A stretch of 64,000 bases of DNA from an uncultured Acetatifactor sp. (GCA_910584865.1 CAJUCE010000023.1:1-64000), one strand, 5' to 3'; counted from the first letter of the stretch, positions 53,674 through 63,612 are shown. Numbers and translations: made by a program. Notes: a model not told the origin generated them from the sequence alone.

Positions 53674-55281
53674 CTACTTCTGCGTCACTACAAAGAAGGC
53701 GTCATAAAAAGAGCATATTTCATACCGATCCGCCGAAAACAGCTCCACCTGAGGAGCCCGCACAATATACACCACGTCTTTCCCTGTCTGTTCATTCTCC
53801 GCCACCATCTCTTCCGTGGCATCTTGGAAACAATATCGCTGCTCATAGGGCACAACCTCCCGCCCGTCCTGCACATTACTGATTCCCTGATAGTAATGTG
53901 CATCTATTTCATGACAATACATGGTCAGGATCTGTCCTACCATGCTTACTCCCTCTCCCTGTGGATCCGGCGTAATGCAGTAATAGTCCCCTGCTTGTTC
54001 CTTTGCGTAATTCAATGCATTTATATACGGTTCATAATAATAATCACGGCTGATATCCGCCCAACCGCCGAAATAATTCACCGCGAACAGCAATGCCAAC
54101 ACCATATAAGCCCCCGCAATGGGAATGACAGCCAGCCTGCATTTTCGGATACACCACACAATTCCCATCCCGGCCGCAGCCAATACCGGATAAAATATGA
54201 TATTGATCCTGTTTATCGTCACTTCCTTTGTAACGGCTCCCACCCAGATTCCCATGATAAGCCATGCCAGCAGTATTACAAAGGGAGCCTTTTTCTCTTT
54301 CTCCTCTTTTCTGATCTTTCGGATCAAATCCAGAAAACCAATGACAAAAAACAGAGTGGTCAAGTAATAAATCGGCCCGAACCTTACGATAGTATTGGTT
54401 ATGCTCTTATCCCCGTTTCCCCAGACAGCGGAAAAGGCCCATGCCAGATTCTTCCACAACTGCTCCCAGGAAAACTGCAAAAACAAAATATCTTTGGAAC
54501 GCATACTTTGGGGAAAATATGGGATTGTAAAAAAAGGCGTCTCAATGGACTCCACACCCAGAACATTGATCAGCATGGTCAGAAATTCCGGAAGCGCCAC
54601 CAGGACATACAGAATCACACAAACCGCCAGCTCTCTTCCCTTTACCAGCCCGGTCGCAGCCAGATATATGGCCATTGCCAGCAGAAACAGCGGTACGGAA
54701 TAATTGGCAATCCCATAACAATAGGAACATAGCCCGAAAAAGATCATGGAGCCATACAGACATCCCCGTCTCCTTAACCCGGCAAGCAGCAGACACACTC
54801 CGAATAAAAAAACATGAGGAAACATATTACAGTCAAATGACCACCGGCTCTGCATATAATGCCATGGACAAATGATTCCCAACAGCAAAGTCCCTATTGC
54901 AAACCATTTCCCGGTAAGGTGCCTGGCAAATAGATAGAGCGCCAATAACCCTGCGCAGCTGACAATCAGCATGGGGAGCCGGATAGAAACGGTACTGAAC
55001 CCCAAAATCTTGATAAACGGCACCATGCAGTAGGACAGCAATACGCTCATCTGTCCGCCGATCCATGCTGTAAAATGCACCGGATAACGCATTCCGAATC
55101 TGTCTGTTCCGTAGTCTGCCAATGCTTTGGCATCCACTGCCGCCATAGCCTCATCCTGATGTACTCCAATCGGTATCATTCCAAAATGATAGGCCCGGAT
55201 GAATATCCCCCCTAATAAAAGTAATGCCACCAGAGCGATCTCCACTTTTGGATCCTTCCAAAACTCCTTTTTCCCTTCCAT
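53674..55281 (-). CDS. Membrane glycosyltransferase of the PMT/ArnT type (GT-C), paralogue of the neighbour
   Basis: 535 residues from the ATG 55281 (GGAGAG 8 nt upstream). Signature VHQDEAMAAVDAKALADYGTDRFG parallels MHIDEAG...YGTDRYG of the gene ending at 53493, and MQSRWSFDCN parallels NSRFALDCN. About 11 helices, then a C-terminal soluble part with AxYxG-like QGISNVQDGREVV. The two genes point at each other, 180 bp apart, with no terminator hairpin visible between them. Probably parts of a surface-polymer or lipid-glycan pathway with the genes at 57484-63542. Confidence 0.8.
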   Translation of the reverse strand: MEGKKEFWKDPKVEIALVALLLLGGIFIRAYHFGMIPIGVHQDEAMAAVDAKALADYGTDRFGMRYPVHFTAWIGGQMSVLLSYCMVPFIKILGFSTVSIRLPMLIVSCAGLLALYLFARHLTGKWFAIGTLLLGIICPWHYMQSRWSFDCNMFPHVFLFGVCLLLAGLRRRGCLYGSMIFFGLCSYCYGIANYSVPLFLLAMAIYLAATGLVKGRELAVCVILYVLVALPEFLTMLINVLGVESIETPFFTIPYFPQSMRSKDILFLQFSWEQLWKNLAWAFSAVWGNGDKSITNTIVRFGPIYYLTTLFFVIGFLDLIRKIRKEEKEKKAPFVILLAWLIMGIWVGAVTKEVTINRINIIFYPVLAAAGMGIVWCIRKCRLAVIPIAGAYMVLALLFAVNYFGGWADISRDYYYEPYINALNYAKEQAGDYYCITPDPQGEGVSMVGQILTMYCHEIDAHYYQGISNVQDGREVVPYEQRYCFQDATEEMVAENEQTGKDVVYIVRAPQVELFSADRYEICSFYDAFFVVTQK

Positions 55282-55352
55282 CTGCTTCTCTCCATGTATC
55301 TTTTTCACATGCCCCGCTGCCATATTCGGGACTTTTGCTGTAATCCATAGTT

Positions 55353-55381
55353 ATTCTAGCAGACTGGCTGTCCAAAGTCAA
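55353..55381 (-). promoter_or_regulatory. Sigma-A promoter of the 53674-55281 gene
   Basis: Minus strand TTGACT (55381-55376), 17-nt spacer, TAGAAT (55358-55353) with extended TGC. The 18-bp tandem array begins 26 bp upstream. Confidence 0.75.
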
Positions 55382-55407
55382 TGAATGGCCCATATTACGC
55401 CTATTAC

Positions 55408-55498
55408 TATGCGACGTATTTACGCTATGCGACGTATTTACGCTATGCGACGCATTTACGCTATGCGACGCATTTACGCTATGCGACGCATTATACGC
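55408..55498 (+). repeat. 18-bp tandem array, five copies
   Basis: Unit TATGCGACGYATTTACGC starting at 55408, 55426, 55444, 55462 and 55480. Copies 1-2 have GACGTAT, copies 3-5 GACGCAT. The last copy contains the stop codon of the AI-2E gene. In one plus-strand frame it would read a six-residue MRRIYA repeat; no start signal supports that. It lies upstream of the promoter at 55353-55381. Confidence 0.9.
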
Positions 55499-56570
55499 CA
55501 TGCGGTGCATTGTCCGCCACATTTATGCGCCTTTCCAGGCTCATATACGATTGGTATATTATTACAAATCCCAGCGGGCCCCCAATAATCCCCCACAGTC
55601 CAAAGAGTTTCACTCCCGCATAAATGGACAGCAATATGGCAATGGGGGAAACCCCCACCTTCTTTCCGATCAATTTAGGCTCCAGCATTTCCCGGATAAA
55701 AATGCAGACCACATATACGATCAAACATACTGCCCCACTGATATAGTTTTCGTAGAAGATCTGTTGTATCCCGACAGGTACCAGCACAATCCCTGTCCCG
55801 ATAAAAGGCAGCGCGTCCAGCAGACCGGCCAGCAGTCCCCAGAGAATCCCATGCCGTATTCCGGCAAACCCCAGCGCCGTTGCCGCCACTGTGCCTATAA
55901 TGGTCATGATGATCACCTGCGCCTTTACATAAGTGGCAATATAGCGTATGATCCCGCAGATAATCTCCAGATAAACATGGCATTCCTCTCTGTCCAGCAT
56001 CCGGTTCATGATATCGTCGTAATCCTTTGCCAGCAGCACAGTGGCAATTAGAAACGTCACCAGAAATCCTCCCACCGAGCCCAATACCTTTACATAGGTC
56101 AGCGACTGAGATAGCATATCCGGCAGAAACTGCAGCTGAAAATAATCTATCCCCTCCTGAATTCTGGCATAGAGAAGCTGTTCCAGATATAAATTATCCA
56201 CTCCCAGCGCCTTTCCCACCACATTGCATAATTCATGTACAAACAATGCCAGATCTGTTTCCAGCAGATCCAGCCTACGTACCAGCCCCGGCAGACTTCC
56301 CACAATCCACGAGAACAGCACCCATATCAACACCACCAGAAAACAACAGCCAAGCAGCAGAAGAAACAATGCGCCGATCTGTCTGTGGACCTTCAGCCTT
56401 CTCTGCATTCTCTGAAGCAGTGGACCAAAAATGGTCACAAATAATATAGCAGCCAGCACCGGCGCCGTCAGCGGAGCCAACACCTTCAGGAAAAAATAAA
56501 CTGCCCCTGATATCAGGAGCAGCAATACCATTTTGTTGTCTTTTATCTTCTCTGCCATACCAACCCCCAT
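55491..56570 (-). CDS. AI-2E family transporter (UPF0118)
   Basis: 359 residues, AGGAG 10 nt before the ATG 56570 (a second in-frame ATG is at 56558). Seven to eight helices with the family pattern: two N-terminal helices, a long amphipathic segment, then GLLDALPFIGTGIVLVPVGI and LEPKLIGKKVGVSPIAILLSIYAGVKLFGLWGIIGGPLGFVII. Members export autoinducer-2 or act as ion antiporters; substrate unknown here. The last residues run into the 18-bp array. Confidence 0.93.
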   Translation of the reverse strand: MGVGMAEKIKDNKMVLLLLISGAVYFFLKVLAPLTAPVLAAILFVTIFGPLLQRMQRRLKVHRQIGALFLLLLGCCFLVVLIWVLFSWIVGSLPGLVRRLDLLETDLALFVHELCNVVGKALGVDNLYLEQLLYARIQEGIDYFQLQFLPDMLSQSLTYVKVLGSVGGFLVTFLIATVLLAKDYDDIMNRMLDREECHVYLEIICGIIRYIATYVKAQVIIMTIIGTVAATALGFAGIRHGILWGLLAGLLDALPFIGTGIVLVPVGIQQIFYENYISGAVCLIVYVVCIFIREMLEPKLIGKKVGVSPIAILLSIYAGVKLFGLWGIIGGPLGFVIIYQSYMSLERRINVADNAPHGV

Positions 56571-56610
56571 GCATCACATTCTCCTATTAGTATGGCATTT
56601 TTTCCTCATT

Positions 56611-57324
56611 TCATAACTGCGAAAAAAAGGAAAAGACTCTCCCTCGCGGTTTTATTCGATATTTCATCACTTTTTTACTGCCAGGATGTATAAATTCCAA
56701 ATAATACGCGCAAAGTGCTACATATTGCACCTGCAGATCTCTGGCCAGCGCGCAGCAGGCTTCCCCGCCATACTTCCGGTCTCCCAAAATCGGCGTTCCC
56801 GCATGGGCCATCTGAACCCGAATCTGATGAAACCGGCCTGTGTCGATCTGTATATCCGCAAGCGTAATCTTCCGCTCCTCCAGACTCTGCAGTACCGAAT
56901 AATGCAGAACTGCCTCCCGGGTGTCTGCCTTTTGACCGGCTCGGGCTACTTCCCCCATCCTGCCTGCACCGTCCCTGCAAAGCGCATCCGTCAGCTGCCC
57001 CTTCTCAGCCTCCGGCCGGCCGCAAAGCACCGCATAATACCGCTTGCAAAACGCTCCGTCCCGCAGCTGCCTGCTCAATGCTGCCGCCGCATTCTGCCTT
57101 TTCGCAAATACCAGCAGCCCTTCCACAGGCTGATCTAATCGGTGTATTACGCCGAGATAGGGTTCCTGTCTCTCTTTCCCGGCTGCTTTTGGGGTTCTGC
57201 TCAGATAGTTTTTCAATTCGCTGACCACATCTTCCTGCCCCACATCCGCAGTCTGTGCGGCAATTCCTGCCGGCTTATAAACTACAATGATATCTTCGTC
57301 TTCGTCCAGAATCTCTACCCGCAT
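56611..57324 (-). CDS. RluA-family RNA pseudouridine synthase
   Basis: 237 residues from the ATG 57324 (GGAGA 10 nt upstream; the longer open frame has no ribosome site and an atypical Arg-rich start). Catalytic Asp in VIHRLDQPVEGLLVFAK near residue 63; also IVVYKPAGIAAQ at the start, TGRFHQIRVQMAHAGTPILGDRKYGG near the C-terminus. No S4 domain. Modifies uridines in rRNA or tRNA; the position cannot be read from the sequence. 40 bp after it begins the AI-2E gene. Confidence 0.92.
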   Translation of the reverse strand: MRVEILDEDEDIIVVYKPAGIAAQTADVGQEDVVSELKNYLSRTPKAAGKERQEPYLGVIHRLDQPVEGLLVFAKRQNAAAALSRQLRDGAFCKRYYAVLCGRPEAEKGQLTDALCRDGAGRMGEVARAGQKADTREAVLHYSVLQSLEERKITLADIQIDTGRFHQIRVQMAHAGTPILGDRKYGGEACCALARDLQVQYVALCAYYLEFIHPGSKKVMKYRIKPRGRVFSFFSQL

Positions 57325-57483
57325 CCCTTTTTCTCTCCGTCTCCCTGCTTCCGCCCAATGCGGCAGCCGCACTGTCCCGGCCTCCGTATTCCTCTCCGTT
57401 TCCCATATCTTACGGCGCAGCCCTTGCAGCACCATTACACATCGGCCTCTGTGTCCCGTTTCCTATCCTGTACGGTACTTCTG

Positions 57484-58353
57484 CTACATTCCCGCCGGAA
57501 AAAGCACACTTCCATAGATCAACAGCACTGCCAGATGTATCAGCAGAGCTGTCCCATAAGAAATCCTATGTCGGTATGCCGCCATTCCGCTGACCATGGC
57601 AGCACCGTATCCCAGCAGATTCCCCATCTGAATTCCCCATGCGAGAGGGTCCGCATAAACGGTTCCCTGATAAGGCTCCCTGCTCATCCATCCCGTCAGG
57701 GAGCGCAGTCCCTCCATCCAGGAGCGTCCTGACAGCAAGCCTGCCATCCCCTGCAGCAGACAACATCCTGCAAATAATATCCCCAGGTAGAGATAGTCCT
57801 CTCTCTGAAAGCTTTCCCTCCGAAAAAAAATCCAGCAAAACACCATCACAAGAAGCGGCGGGTACAATGCAATCCCTGCCATGGCCAGCAGAATGCCCGG
57901 GATTTTCTGTCCCTTCCCCCACACAATATAGGCTCCCAGCAGCAGCGCAAATGCCGCGGAATCCACCTGTGCCCAGCAGCTTCCGCGCAGATATGCCACC
58001 GGAGAAAGAATACATCCCGTAAAATAAAAAGAACTTTTCAGCTTCTCTCCCTCTCTGTGCCCGCCTACGGCAATCACTGCAAGCACCGCCACCGCATAAT
58101 CTGCCGCCGCTGCCAGCCACTTCACCGTATGCAGCGGAAGCATGGGAAGATACTGGACCAGACGCACCAGCAAATGATAACATCCCGATTGAATATTCCC
58201 CTCGTGCCCGTCGAAATAGTATCCGGCGTCCGGACTGCTCCACCAGACAGCACCGCGTCTGAGATACAGTCCCATGACGGCAGCCAGCACCGCTAACAGC
58301 ACAAACATATGCTTCTCTACCCACAAAAGCACCTTTCGTTCGATCTTCAGCAT
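57484..58353 (-). CDS. Polytopic membrane protein, GT-C-like
   Basis: 289 residues from the ATG 58353 (GGGGGG upstream). About 9 helices. The first loop has SSPDAGYYFDGHEGNIQSGCYHLL and the segment SPVAYLRGSCWAQVDSAAFALLLGAYIVWGKGQKIPGILLAMAGIALYPPLLVMVF resembles the NSGYLAQSEGIWAYLALLSFW block of the neighbouring gene (residue runs quoted only to mark positions about 40-60 and 120-170). Overlaps the 3' end of the upstream gene by 7 bp. Possibly a divergent mannosyltransferase-like partner. Function unknown. Confidence 0.6.
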   Translation of the reverse strand: MLKIERKVLLWVEKHMFVLLAVLAAVMGLYLRRGAVWWSSPDAGYYFDGHEGNIQSGCYHLLVRLVQYLPMLPLHTVKWLAAAADYAVAVLAVIAVGGHREGEKLKSSFYFTGCILSPVAYLRGSCWAQVDSAAFALLLGAYIVWGKGQKIPGILLAMAGIALYPPLLVMVFCWIFFRRESFQREDYLYLGILFAGCCLLQGMAGLLSGRSWMEGLRSLTGWMSREPYQGTVYADPLAWGIQMGNLLGYGAAMVSGMAAYRHRISYGTALLIHLAVLLIYGSVLFPAGM

Positions 58354-59513
58354 GATTTTACCCCCCTGCATTCCCTGTAACTCTTATATAACCCATAAAA
58401 ACACCGCCGGGTCAGATAAAAATAAATTGCCAGATTCCCTGCTGCCAGAGAATAATGGGATACCTTTTCCCACCCCAGATAGCTCTGCCCGTTGCACTGC
58501 AGCGAAAACAGATTCAGGAAAACGGCTGGAATCCAGAGACGCCGATCAAAAAGAGCACATACCGGAAGCATCAGCTCCGCAATATAGTTATACCTTTCAT
58601 GCATACAGGGCAGCAGCATGGCGCAGGTCATGGTAGTCCATACAATATATTCCAGATACTCCCGCATTGCCGGTTTCCGTCCCGACTGTACAAGCAGTAC
58701 CGCAAACAGCAAAAGCGCCGTAAACGCGATGATAATGGCTGCTTTTCCGAACTGATAATACGGAGCTTCTTTGAAAAAGGTCCAGATATTCGGATAATAG
58801 TAATACAGGAAAGGATACTTTCCCAGCATATGCGAAAACAGCTTATAGGCTATGTCGAAGCTGCAGCCTCCCAGGATAGCCGGAATGCAGAGAGCCTGAA
58901 TCGCAATGGGAATCCAGAGAAGATGCAGGATGGAAAACCTTTTCTTATAAAAATAAAGAATTAAAACCATGGGCAGGATAAATACGCTCTGCAGCTTCAT
59001 GGCAATGGCACAGCCCATGGCCCACATACCCTTCACCGGCTTATCCTGCTGTATATACCAGAAGCTGAGCAATGCCAGATAAGCCCAGATTCCCTCGCTC
59101 TGAGCCAGATATCCGCTGTTTATCACTGCCAGCGGGTTGCAGAGTACCAGGCCAAAGGCGATGATCCCGTATAAATCCCTCTTTTCCTCCTCCGACGCCA
59201 TCCTGACCATTTTCATGACCAAAACCGCCTCCAGATAATCGAAAAGAATGGATACCATTTTAATACTGATAACCGGTTCCACCGGTACAAAAGTCAGAAA
59301 ATAAAGCACCGTGGCATAGGGGAGGTTGTAGTCCCCCTGGTAATCCGCCAGCGCCGCCAAAGTCCCTCCCTCTTTTAACTGCAGATACCAGGTCAGGAGG
59401 CTGTTCTCATAATCCACCCCCGCATATCGGATTCCCGTCCAGCGCAGCAGCATGCCCAGGACAGAAAGAATTCCGATCCAAATTATAAGTGTTCTCCGGC
59501 TCATCTTCTGCAT
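58347..59513 (-). CDS. Polytopic GT-C-type glycosyltransferase
   Basis: 388 residues with about 10 helices. RYAGVDYENSLLTWYLQLK in the first loop gives the acidic catalytic position; GYLAQSEGIWAYLALLSFW and AIAMKLQSVFILP follow the pattern of PIG-M/mannosyltransferase-like GT-C enzymes (GQxE/D-type loop, then MKxQ). MHERYNYIAELM in a late loop is also shared by that group. Coupled to the gene at 58353 and located 38 bp after the RsmF-like gene. Confidence 0.75.
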   Translation of the reverse strand: MQKMSRRTLIIWIGILSVLGMLLRWTGIRYAGVDYENSLLTWYLQLKEGGTLAALADYQGDYNLPYATVLYFLTFVPVEPVISIKMVSILFDYLEAVLVMKMVRMASEEEKRDLYGIIAFGLVLCNPLAVINSGYLAQSEGIWAYLALLSFWYIQQDKPVKGMWAMGCAIAMKLQSVFILPMVLILYFYKKRFSILHLLWIPIAIQALCIPAILGGCSFDIAYKLFSHMLGKYPFLYYYYPNIWTFFKEAPYYQFGKAAIIIAFTALLLFAVLLVQSGRKPAMREYLEYIVWTTMTCAMLLPCMHERYNYIAELMLPVCALFDRRLWIPAVFLNLFSLQCNGQSYLGWEKVSHYSLAAGNLAIYFYLTRRCFYGLYKSYRECRGVKSC

Positions 59514-59550
59514 GCCATTTCCCTTCTTCCATCACTCATTTCCGTTTCCC

Positions 59551-61023
59551 TTAACACTTCCGCCTCAAACCTATGGGATAGTGATTCTTCATCACTCCGC
59601 CGGCCAGCTTCCCCCAGCCCAGGCCAAAGCCCTCCACACAAATCAGATACCATCCCTTTTCTCCCCCTGCGGGGAAAGTCTCTCCTCTTAAATACGCAGC
59701 CGTCTCCCGGCTTCCGGCCTCCAGATTCCACACATGGGCCGCGTATCCGGGCGCCAATGCCAGCGCTAAAGCGTGAGACGGCTCAAATCGTTTCTTCTTA
59801 AACGTCCCCAGCTGCAGCCCCGGCCGAAGTACCTTCAATCCTTTCAAAGTCGGCAGATCCGCTGCAACCAGATACAGATTCTCTCCAAACCAGGCAGCCC
59901 TTACTGTTTCTTCCATTCCGACAGCCATGCCAATCCCGGCATAGATCCCCTCTCCACCATGAGAGCTCACCGGCAGGCGCAGCTGGCTCCTGCAAAATTC
60001 TGTCAGCTCCTCCGCCGCCCTCTCCCGGATGCCTCCCGGTGCTTCCCCGCCGTTCCTGTCTCCCGGCAGATTCCCTTTCCTCCAAAGCACTGCCGCGAAA
60101 TGTCCCTCTCCGTCTATTTTGTGAGGCCAGATTCTCACGGTCTCCTCCAGGCCGGCCGCCGGCTCTGCCGCAAACCCGGGACGGCCGTCACATCCCTTCA
60201 GCCCCAGGCGCTCCTTATCCACAGGCAGCAGCGCAAAGTCTTCATGCCGCTTCAGAAATCTGCAGATACTGCCCTCATTCTCCTCCGGTGCAAAAGTACA
60301 GGTGGAATACACCAGCCGTCCTCCCGGACGAAGCATCCGTGCCCCGCAATCCAGGATCGCATCCTGTCTCTGTGCGCACAGCTTTATATTTTCCAGACTC
60401 CATTCCCCGCAGGCTGCTTCATTTTTGCGGAACATCCCTTCTCCCGAGCAGGGCGCGTCTACCAGAATCCTGTCAAAAAATCCTTCAAACCGTTCCGCCA
60501 GACGCTCCGGTGTCTCATTAGTGACACAGGCATTGCCGATTCCCATCCGCTCTATATTCTCCGACAGAATCCTGGCCCTGGCAGGGTGGATTTCATTGCA
60601 GAAAAGGAGCCCTCTTCCCCCCAGCCCGGCTGCAATCTGCGTACTCTTTCCGCCGGGAGCGGCACACAGATCCAGCACTCTCTCCCCCGGCTGCACCCCA
60701 AGCAGCTCCGCGGGCACCATGGCGCTGGGTTCCTGAATATAGTACAACCCCGCCTCGTGAAACGGATGCTTCCCCGGCTGATCTGTCGCCTCATAATAAT
60801 ACCCGTCCGCCGCCCAGGGTACCTTCGTAAGATGGGCAAATACTGCTGCCCGCCCTGTGTCGGCCCCTCCGAACCGTCTGGCCGCACTGATTCCCTCCGC
60901 TCCGATCTTCAGCGGATTCAGCCGCAAAGCCTGATGCCGCTCTTTCTCCATAGCCTCCACAAAGGCAGCATATTCTGTCCCCAACAATTCCTGCATCCGC
61001 TTAAGGAACTGCTCCGGCAACAT
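59551..61023 (-). CDS. RsmF-type rRNA cytosine-C5 methyltransferase
   Basis: 490 residues from the ATG 61023, chosen for GGAAGGAG 5 nt upstream (an ATG 8 codons earlier is also open). NOL1/NOP2/Sun core: YYIQEPSAM, LDLCAAPGGKST (SAM site), VDAPCSGEGMFRK (motif IV Cys) and VYSTCTFAPEENE (motif VI, catalytic Cys). The C-terminal 190 residues match the RsmF_methylt_CI and PUA-like tail (FKKKRFEPSHALALAL, LRGET). Acts on 16S rRNA by family knowledge. Length is normal. Confidence 0.93.
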   Translation of the reverse strand: MLPEQFLKRMQELLGTEYAAFVEAMEKERHQALRLNPLKIGAEGISAARRFGGADTGRAAVFAHLTKVPWAADGYYYEATDQPGKHPFHEAGLYYIQEPSAMVPAELLGVQPGERVLDLCAAPGGKSTQIAAGLGGRGLLFCNEIHPARARILSENIERMGIGNACVTNETPERLAERFEGFFDRILVDAPCSGEGMFRKNEAACGEWSLENIKLCAQRQDAILDCGARMLRPGGRLVYSTCTFAPEENEGSICRFLKRHEDFALLPVDKERLGLKGCDGRPGFAAEPAAGLEETVRIWPHKIDGEGHFAAVLWRKGNLPGDRNGGEAPGGIRERAAEELTEFCRSQLRLPVSSHGGEGIYAGIGMAVGMEETVRAAWFGENLYLVAADLPTLKGLKVLRPGLQLGTFKKKRFEPSHALALALAPGYAAHVWNLEAGSRETAAYLRGETFPAGGEKGWYLICVEGFGLGWGKLAGGVMKNHYPIGLRRKC

Positions 61024-61082
61024 CCGTACTCCTTCCAATGCTTCCATCCCCTGTCCTGCCTTCCCTATGGTCTCTCCCGGTT

Positions 61083-63542
61083 TTACCTATTTGCCTTTAC
61101 TTTCCGCTTACGGAACCAGAAAATACTTAACAGCAGAGCCGCGGCGAAAATAACCAGTCCCGCTTCCATCCCGGGAGCCGCATAGACCAACGAAACAGAA
61201 TGTTTTCCCGGTTCTGCCTCCACCATAATGAAAGTATCCGCATAAGTCTCCACAGGAACCTTCTTCCCGTCTATTTTCACCTTCCACCCGGCATCATAGG
61301 GAATCGATGTCAAAATGCTGCTCCCTTCCGCAACCTCTATCGTTCCTTCCAGCCTTCCGCCTCCGTGACTGTCAATCTGCATATTGCCGCTTTGCAGCTT
61401 CCGAAGGGTATCCTCCAGCAGCCCCTCCTGCAGTCTGTAAATCTCCTCTCCTGTCATCTGGACCGCTCTGGACGGGATCACATCCACTCTCACCTGCTGC
61501 CCCGGCTCAAAGCTTCCCAGATAGAGAATACATCTGCTCTCCGACGTGAAATATTGCCCTGCCTTCTCTCCGTTTACAAGTACGTCCGCATGGGAATAAC
61601 CGGTGGTATGCATATAGAGATATACCGGTTCCTCCGTCTCTGCCCGGAACATGTAGGACCAGCCGCCCTCGTCCCCTTCTTTTGTATATTCCACCGCCGT
61701 AAAATATTCCTCTGCCGTCCCTGCGATTTTGTTGAGCATTGTATTTTGATTTTCAAAAGGACTATCTTCCTCTATCACAAGCTCTCTGTCCGGAAAGGGT
61801 GCGCTATATACAATTGCCAAAGCATTTTCATTATAATAGGAAGTCTTTCCCTGTTCTGTCTCTTTCAATCTGGTATAAAAATCCGGAACCCCCCCGTCCT
61901 CCAGAATATACTTCACGGCAAGAAGACTGTCCGTAAGGGGCGTGGAGCCATACCCGGTATTATAAAACCAGTCCTGTGCCATTCCCAGGCGCAGCGTCAG
62001 CTCATTCACAGCTGCATTGAAGGTAGAGGAATAATGGGACATACCGTTATACCCAAGCAGCATGGCGTCATTTTTCGAATATTCATATCCCTGATTCACT
62101 CTGTAAAAGCCCCTGTCCCGTTCTCTGATATCCTCTGTCAGAGGCTGTGTTCCGGAAAGATACTCCGTGTACTCGCTTACATCGTCATAGCTGAATTCAT
62201 CCTGCAATGCGTAAAACAGCGCACGTCCGTTCAGGCCCATGTCCAGGGCAATCACGCCCATCATAAGGACTGCCACACATTCGAATACAGGCCGCCTCTG
62301 CCACAGAGTAGGAATCTTCCCCAAGGGCATGGCACAAAGTGCCCGCACCGCCAGATACAGCAGATAAAAGCTCAACACAAAAGAGTATCGATACAGATAA
62401 CTGTTCGGATATGCCATTCCATGCCAGACCAGATTCATCGGCACAAAGTAGAAACTGCCCAACAGCACCAGAAACAATCCCCCTGCTGCCAGCTTCTCCC
62501 GAAGAGAGATTTTCCGGAGCAGGAAGAAAATCACCGCCAGCGCCAGCGCGGCATATCCGCAATAGATATTGGGCATATTCACCGCGTCGTCATAGATGGG
62601 AAGGATCCCGCTGTAGGCCCCGTTTTTAAACTGGCCAAACAAGGTAAAGAAATGAAAATTGATATACTTCTCCGCAAAATTCTGTTCTGTCACGAATTTT
62701 CCGGAAGACAGATCCAGAATAGTAGGAACCAGCAGCGGCGCCGCCAGACCCGCCGCCAGAAAAGTCGCCGCGGCAAACCGGACTGCCGCAGTCAAACAGG
62801 CCTTCCAGGTCTTGCCGGATATCAGTACAGCCACTCGGAATACAAAGTACAAAGCTGCAAACAGTCCTGCCATATAAGCGGTATAATAATTAAACACGCA
62901 GGCTGCCGCAAAGGATATAAGATACCATCCCCCTTTCCTGCCTTCCAGAATCTTCTCAACCCCCAATAGAATCAGAGGAAGCATGATGACTCCGTCGATC
63001 CACATCAGGCAGGAAGAAAATATAATATTATAGGAAATCAATGCATAGCTTACTGCAAAGGGAACCAGGAGAAAACGATACCACATACTCCCGCCGTATC
63101 CGGAGGTCTCTTCCGCACCTTGAAAATGCCGCTTCCACAGATAAGAAGCAAATACGGAAAAGGTCAGGCCGCAGCATCCTATTTTCAGCAAGGTCAGCGT
63201 AAGAATCGCCGCATGAAACTTCTCCAGCGGAAACAGCACCGTGATCCATGACAGGGGATTCGCCAGATAATAGGCATACAGTCCGATATAGCTTCCACCA
63301 AGAGACCTGGCCCAGGAATAGAAGACAGAATTATCCCCTCCCAAAATATAACGGAGGGAAGCATAAAACTCCATAAACTGGTCATGCATATCCAGTACAA
63401 AAAGCGTATCTTCTTTAAAAGGATAAAATCCGCGGGATTTTAAGATTAACAGCATGCCCGCTACCGGAATGCAAAAGGAAAGTACATAGTATAAAATATC
63501 CGCATAGCAGCCTGATTTATTCTTACACAGGTCTTTCTTCAT
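61083..63542 (-). CDS. YfhO-family membrane protein
   Basis: 819 residues, AGGAGG ahead of the ATG. Helices fill residues about 15-450, with the early loop EDTLFVLDMHDQFMEFYASLRYIL and WARSLGGSYIGLYAYYLANPLSW, typical of YfhO; a large extracellular domain (about 455-790) follows and a last helix ends KRKVKANR. YfhO proteins are GT-C-like enzymes that glycosylate lipoteichoic or related polymers in Bacilli. Own promoter at 63584-63612; 59 bp before the RsmF-like gene. Confidence 0.92.
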   Translation of the reverse strand: MKKDLCKNKSGCYADILYYVLSFCIPVAGMLLILKSRGFYPFKEDTLFVLDMHDQFMEFYASLRYILGGDNSVFYSWARSLGGSYIGLYAYYLANPLSWITVLFPLEKFHAAILTLTLLKIGCCGLTFSVFASYLWKRHFQGAEETSGYGGSMWYRFLLVPFAVSYALISYNIIFSSCLMWIDGVIMLPLILLGVEKILEGRKGGWYLISFAAACVFNYYTAYMAGLFAALYFVFRVAVLISGKTWKACLTAAVRFAAATFLAAGLAAPLLVPTILDLSSGKFVTEQNFAEKYINFHFFTLFGQFKNGAYSGILPIYDDAVNMPNIYCGYAALALAVIFFLLRKISLREKLAAGGLFLVLLGSFYFVPMNLVWHGMAYPNSYLYRYSFVLSFYLLYLAVRALCAMPLGKIPTLWQRRPVFECVAVLMMGVIALDMGLNGRALFYALQDEFSYDDVSEYTEYLSGTQPLTEDIRERDRGFYRVNQGYEYSKNDAMLLGYNGMSHYSSTFNAAVNELTLRLGMAQDWFYNTGYGSTPLTDSLLAVKYILEDGGVPDFYTRLKETEQGKTSYYNENALAIVYSAPFPDRELVIEEDSPFENQNTMLNKIAGTAEEYFTAVEYTKEGDEGGWSYMFRAETEEPVYLYMHTTGYSHADVLVNGEKAGQYFTSESRCILYLGSFEPGQQVRVDVIPSRAVQMTGEEIYRLQEGLLEDTLRKLQSGNMQIDSHGGGRLEGTIEVAEGSSILTSIPYDAGWKVKIDGKKVPVETYADTFIMVEAEPGKHSVSLVYAAPGMEAGLVIFAAALLLSIFWFRKRKVKANR

Positions 63543-63583
63543 GAAAACCTCCTGTCGGGAAAAATGATTCAGGAACTATGGAC

Positions 63584-63612
63584 ATTATACAGTAGTATTT
63601 TCGGAAATGCAA
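63584..63612 (-). promoter_or_regulatory. Sigma-A promoter of the YfhO gene
   Basis: Minus strand TTGCAT (63612-63607), 17-nt spacer, TATAAT (63589-63584), 42 bp before the start codon. 63613-63782 shows nothing else. Confidence 0.75.

Noticed and set aside
53569..54732. 387-codon plus-strand frame opposite the GT-C gene at 53674-55281
   Set aside because: His/Arg-rich shadow of a membrane protein gene.
55385..55588. Small plus-strand protein with MRRIYA repeats
   Set aside because: It is only the translation of the 18-bp array, has no ribosome site and lies antisense to the end of the AI-2E gene.
59773..61185. 470-codon plus-strand frame opposite the RsmF-like gene
   Set aside because: Composition (Arg/Ser/Pro/His) is that of a codon shadow and the minus strand encodes a complete enzyme with all motifs.
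61200..62969. 589-codon plus-strand frame opposite the YfhO gene
   Set aside because: Antisense shadow; no domain and no start signals.
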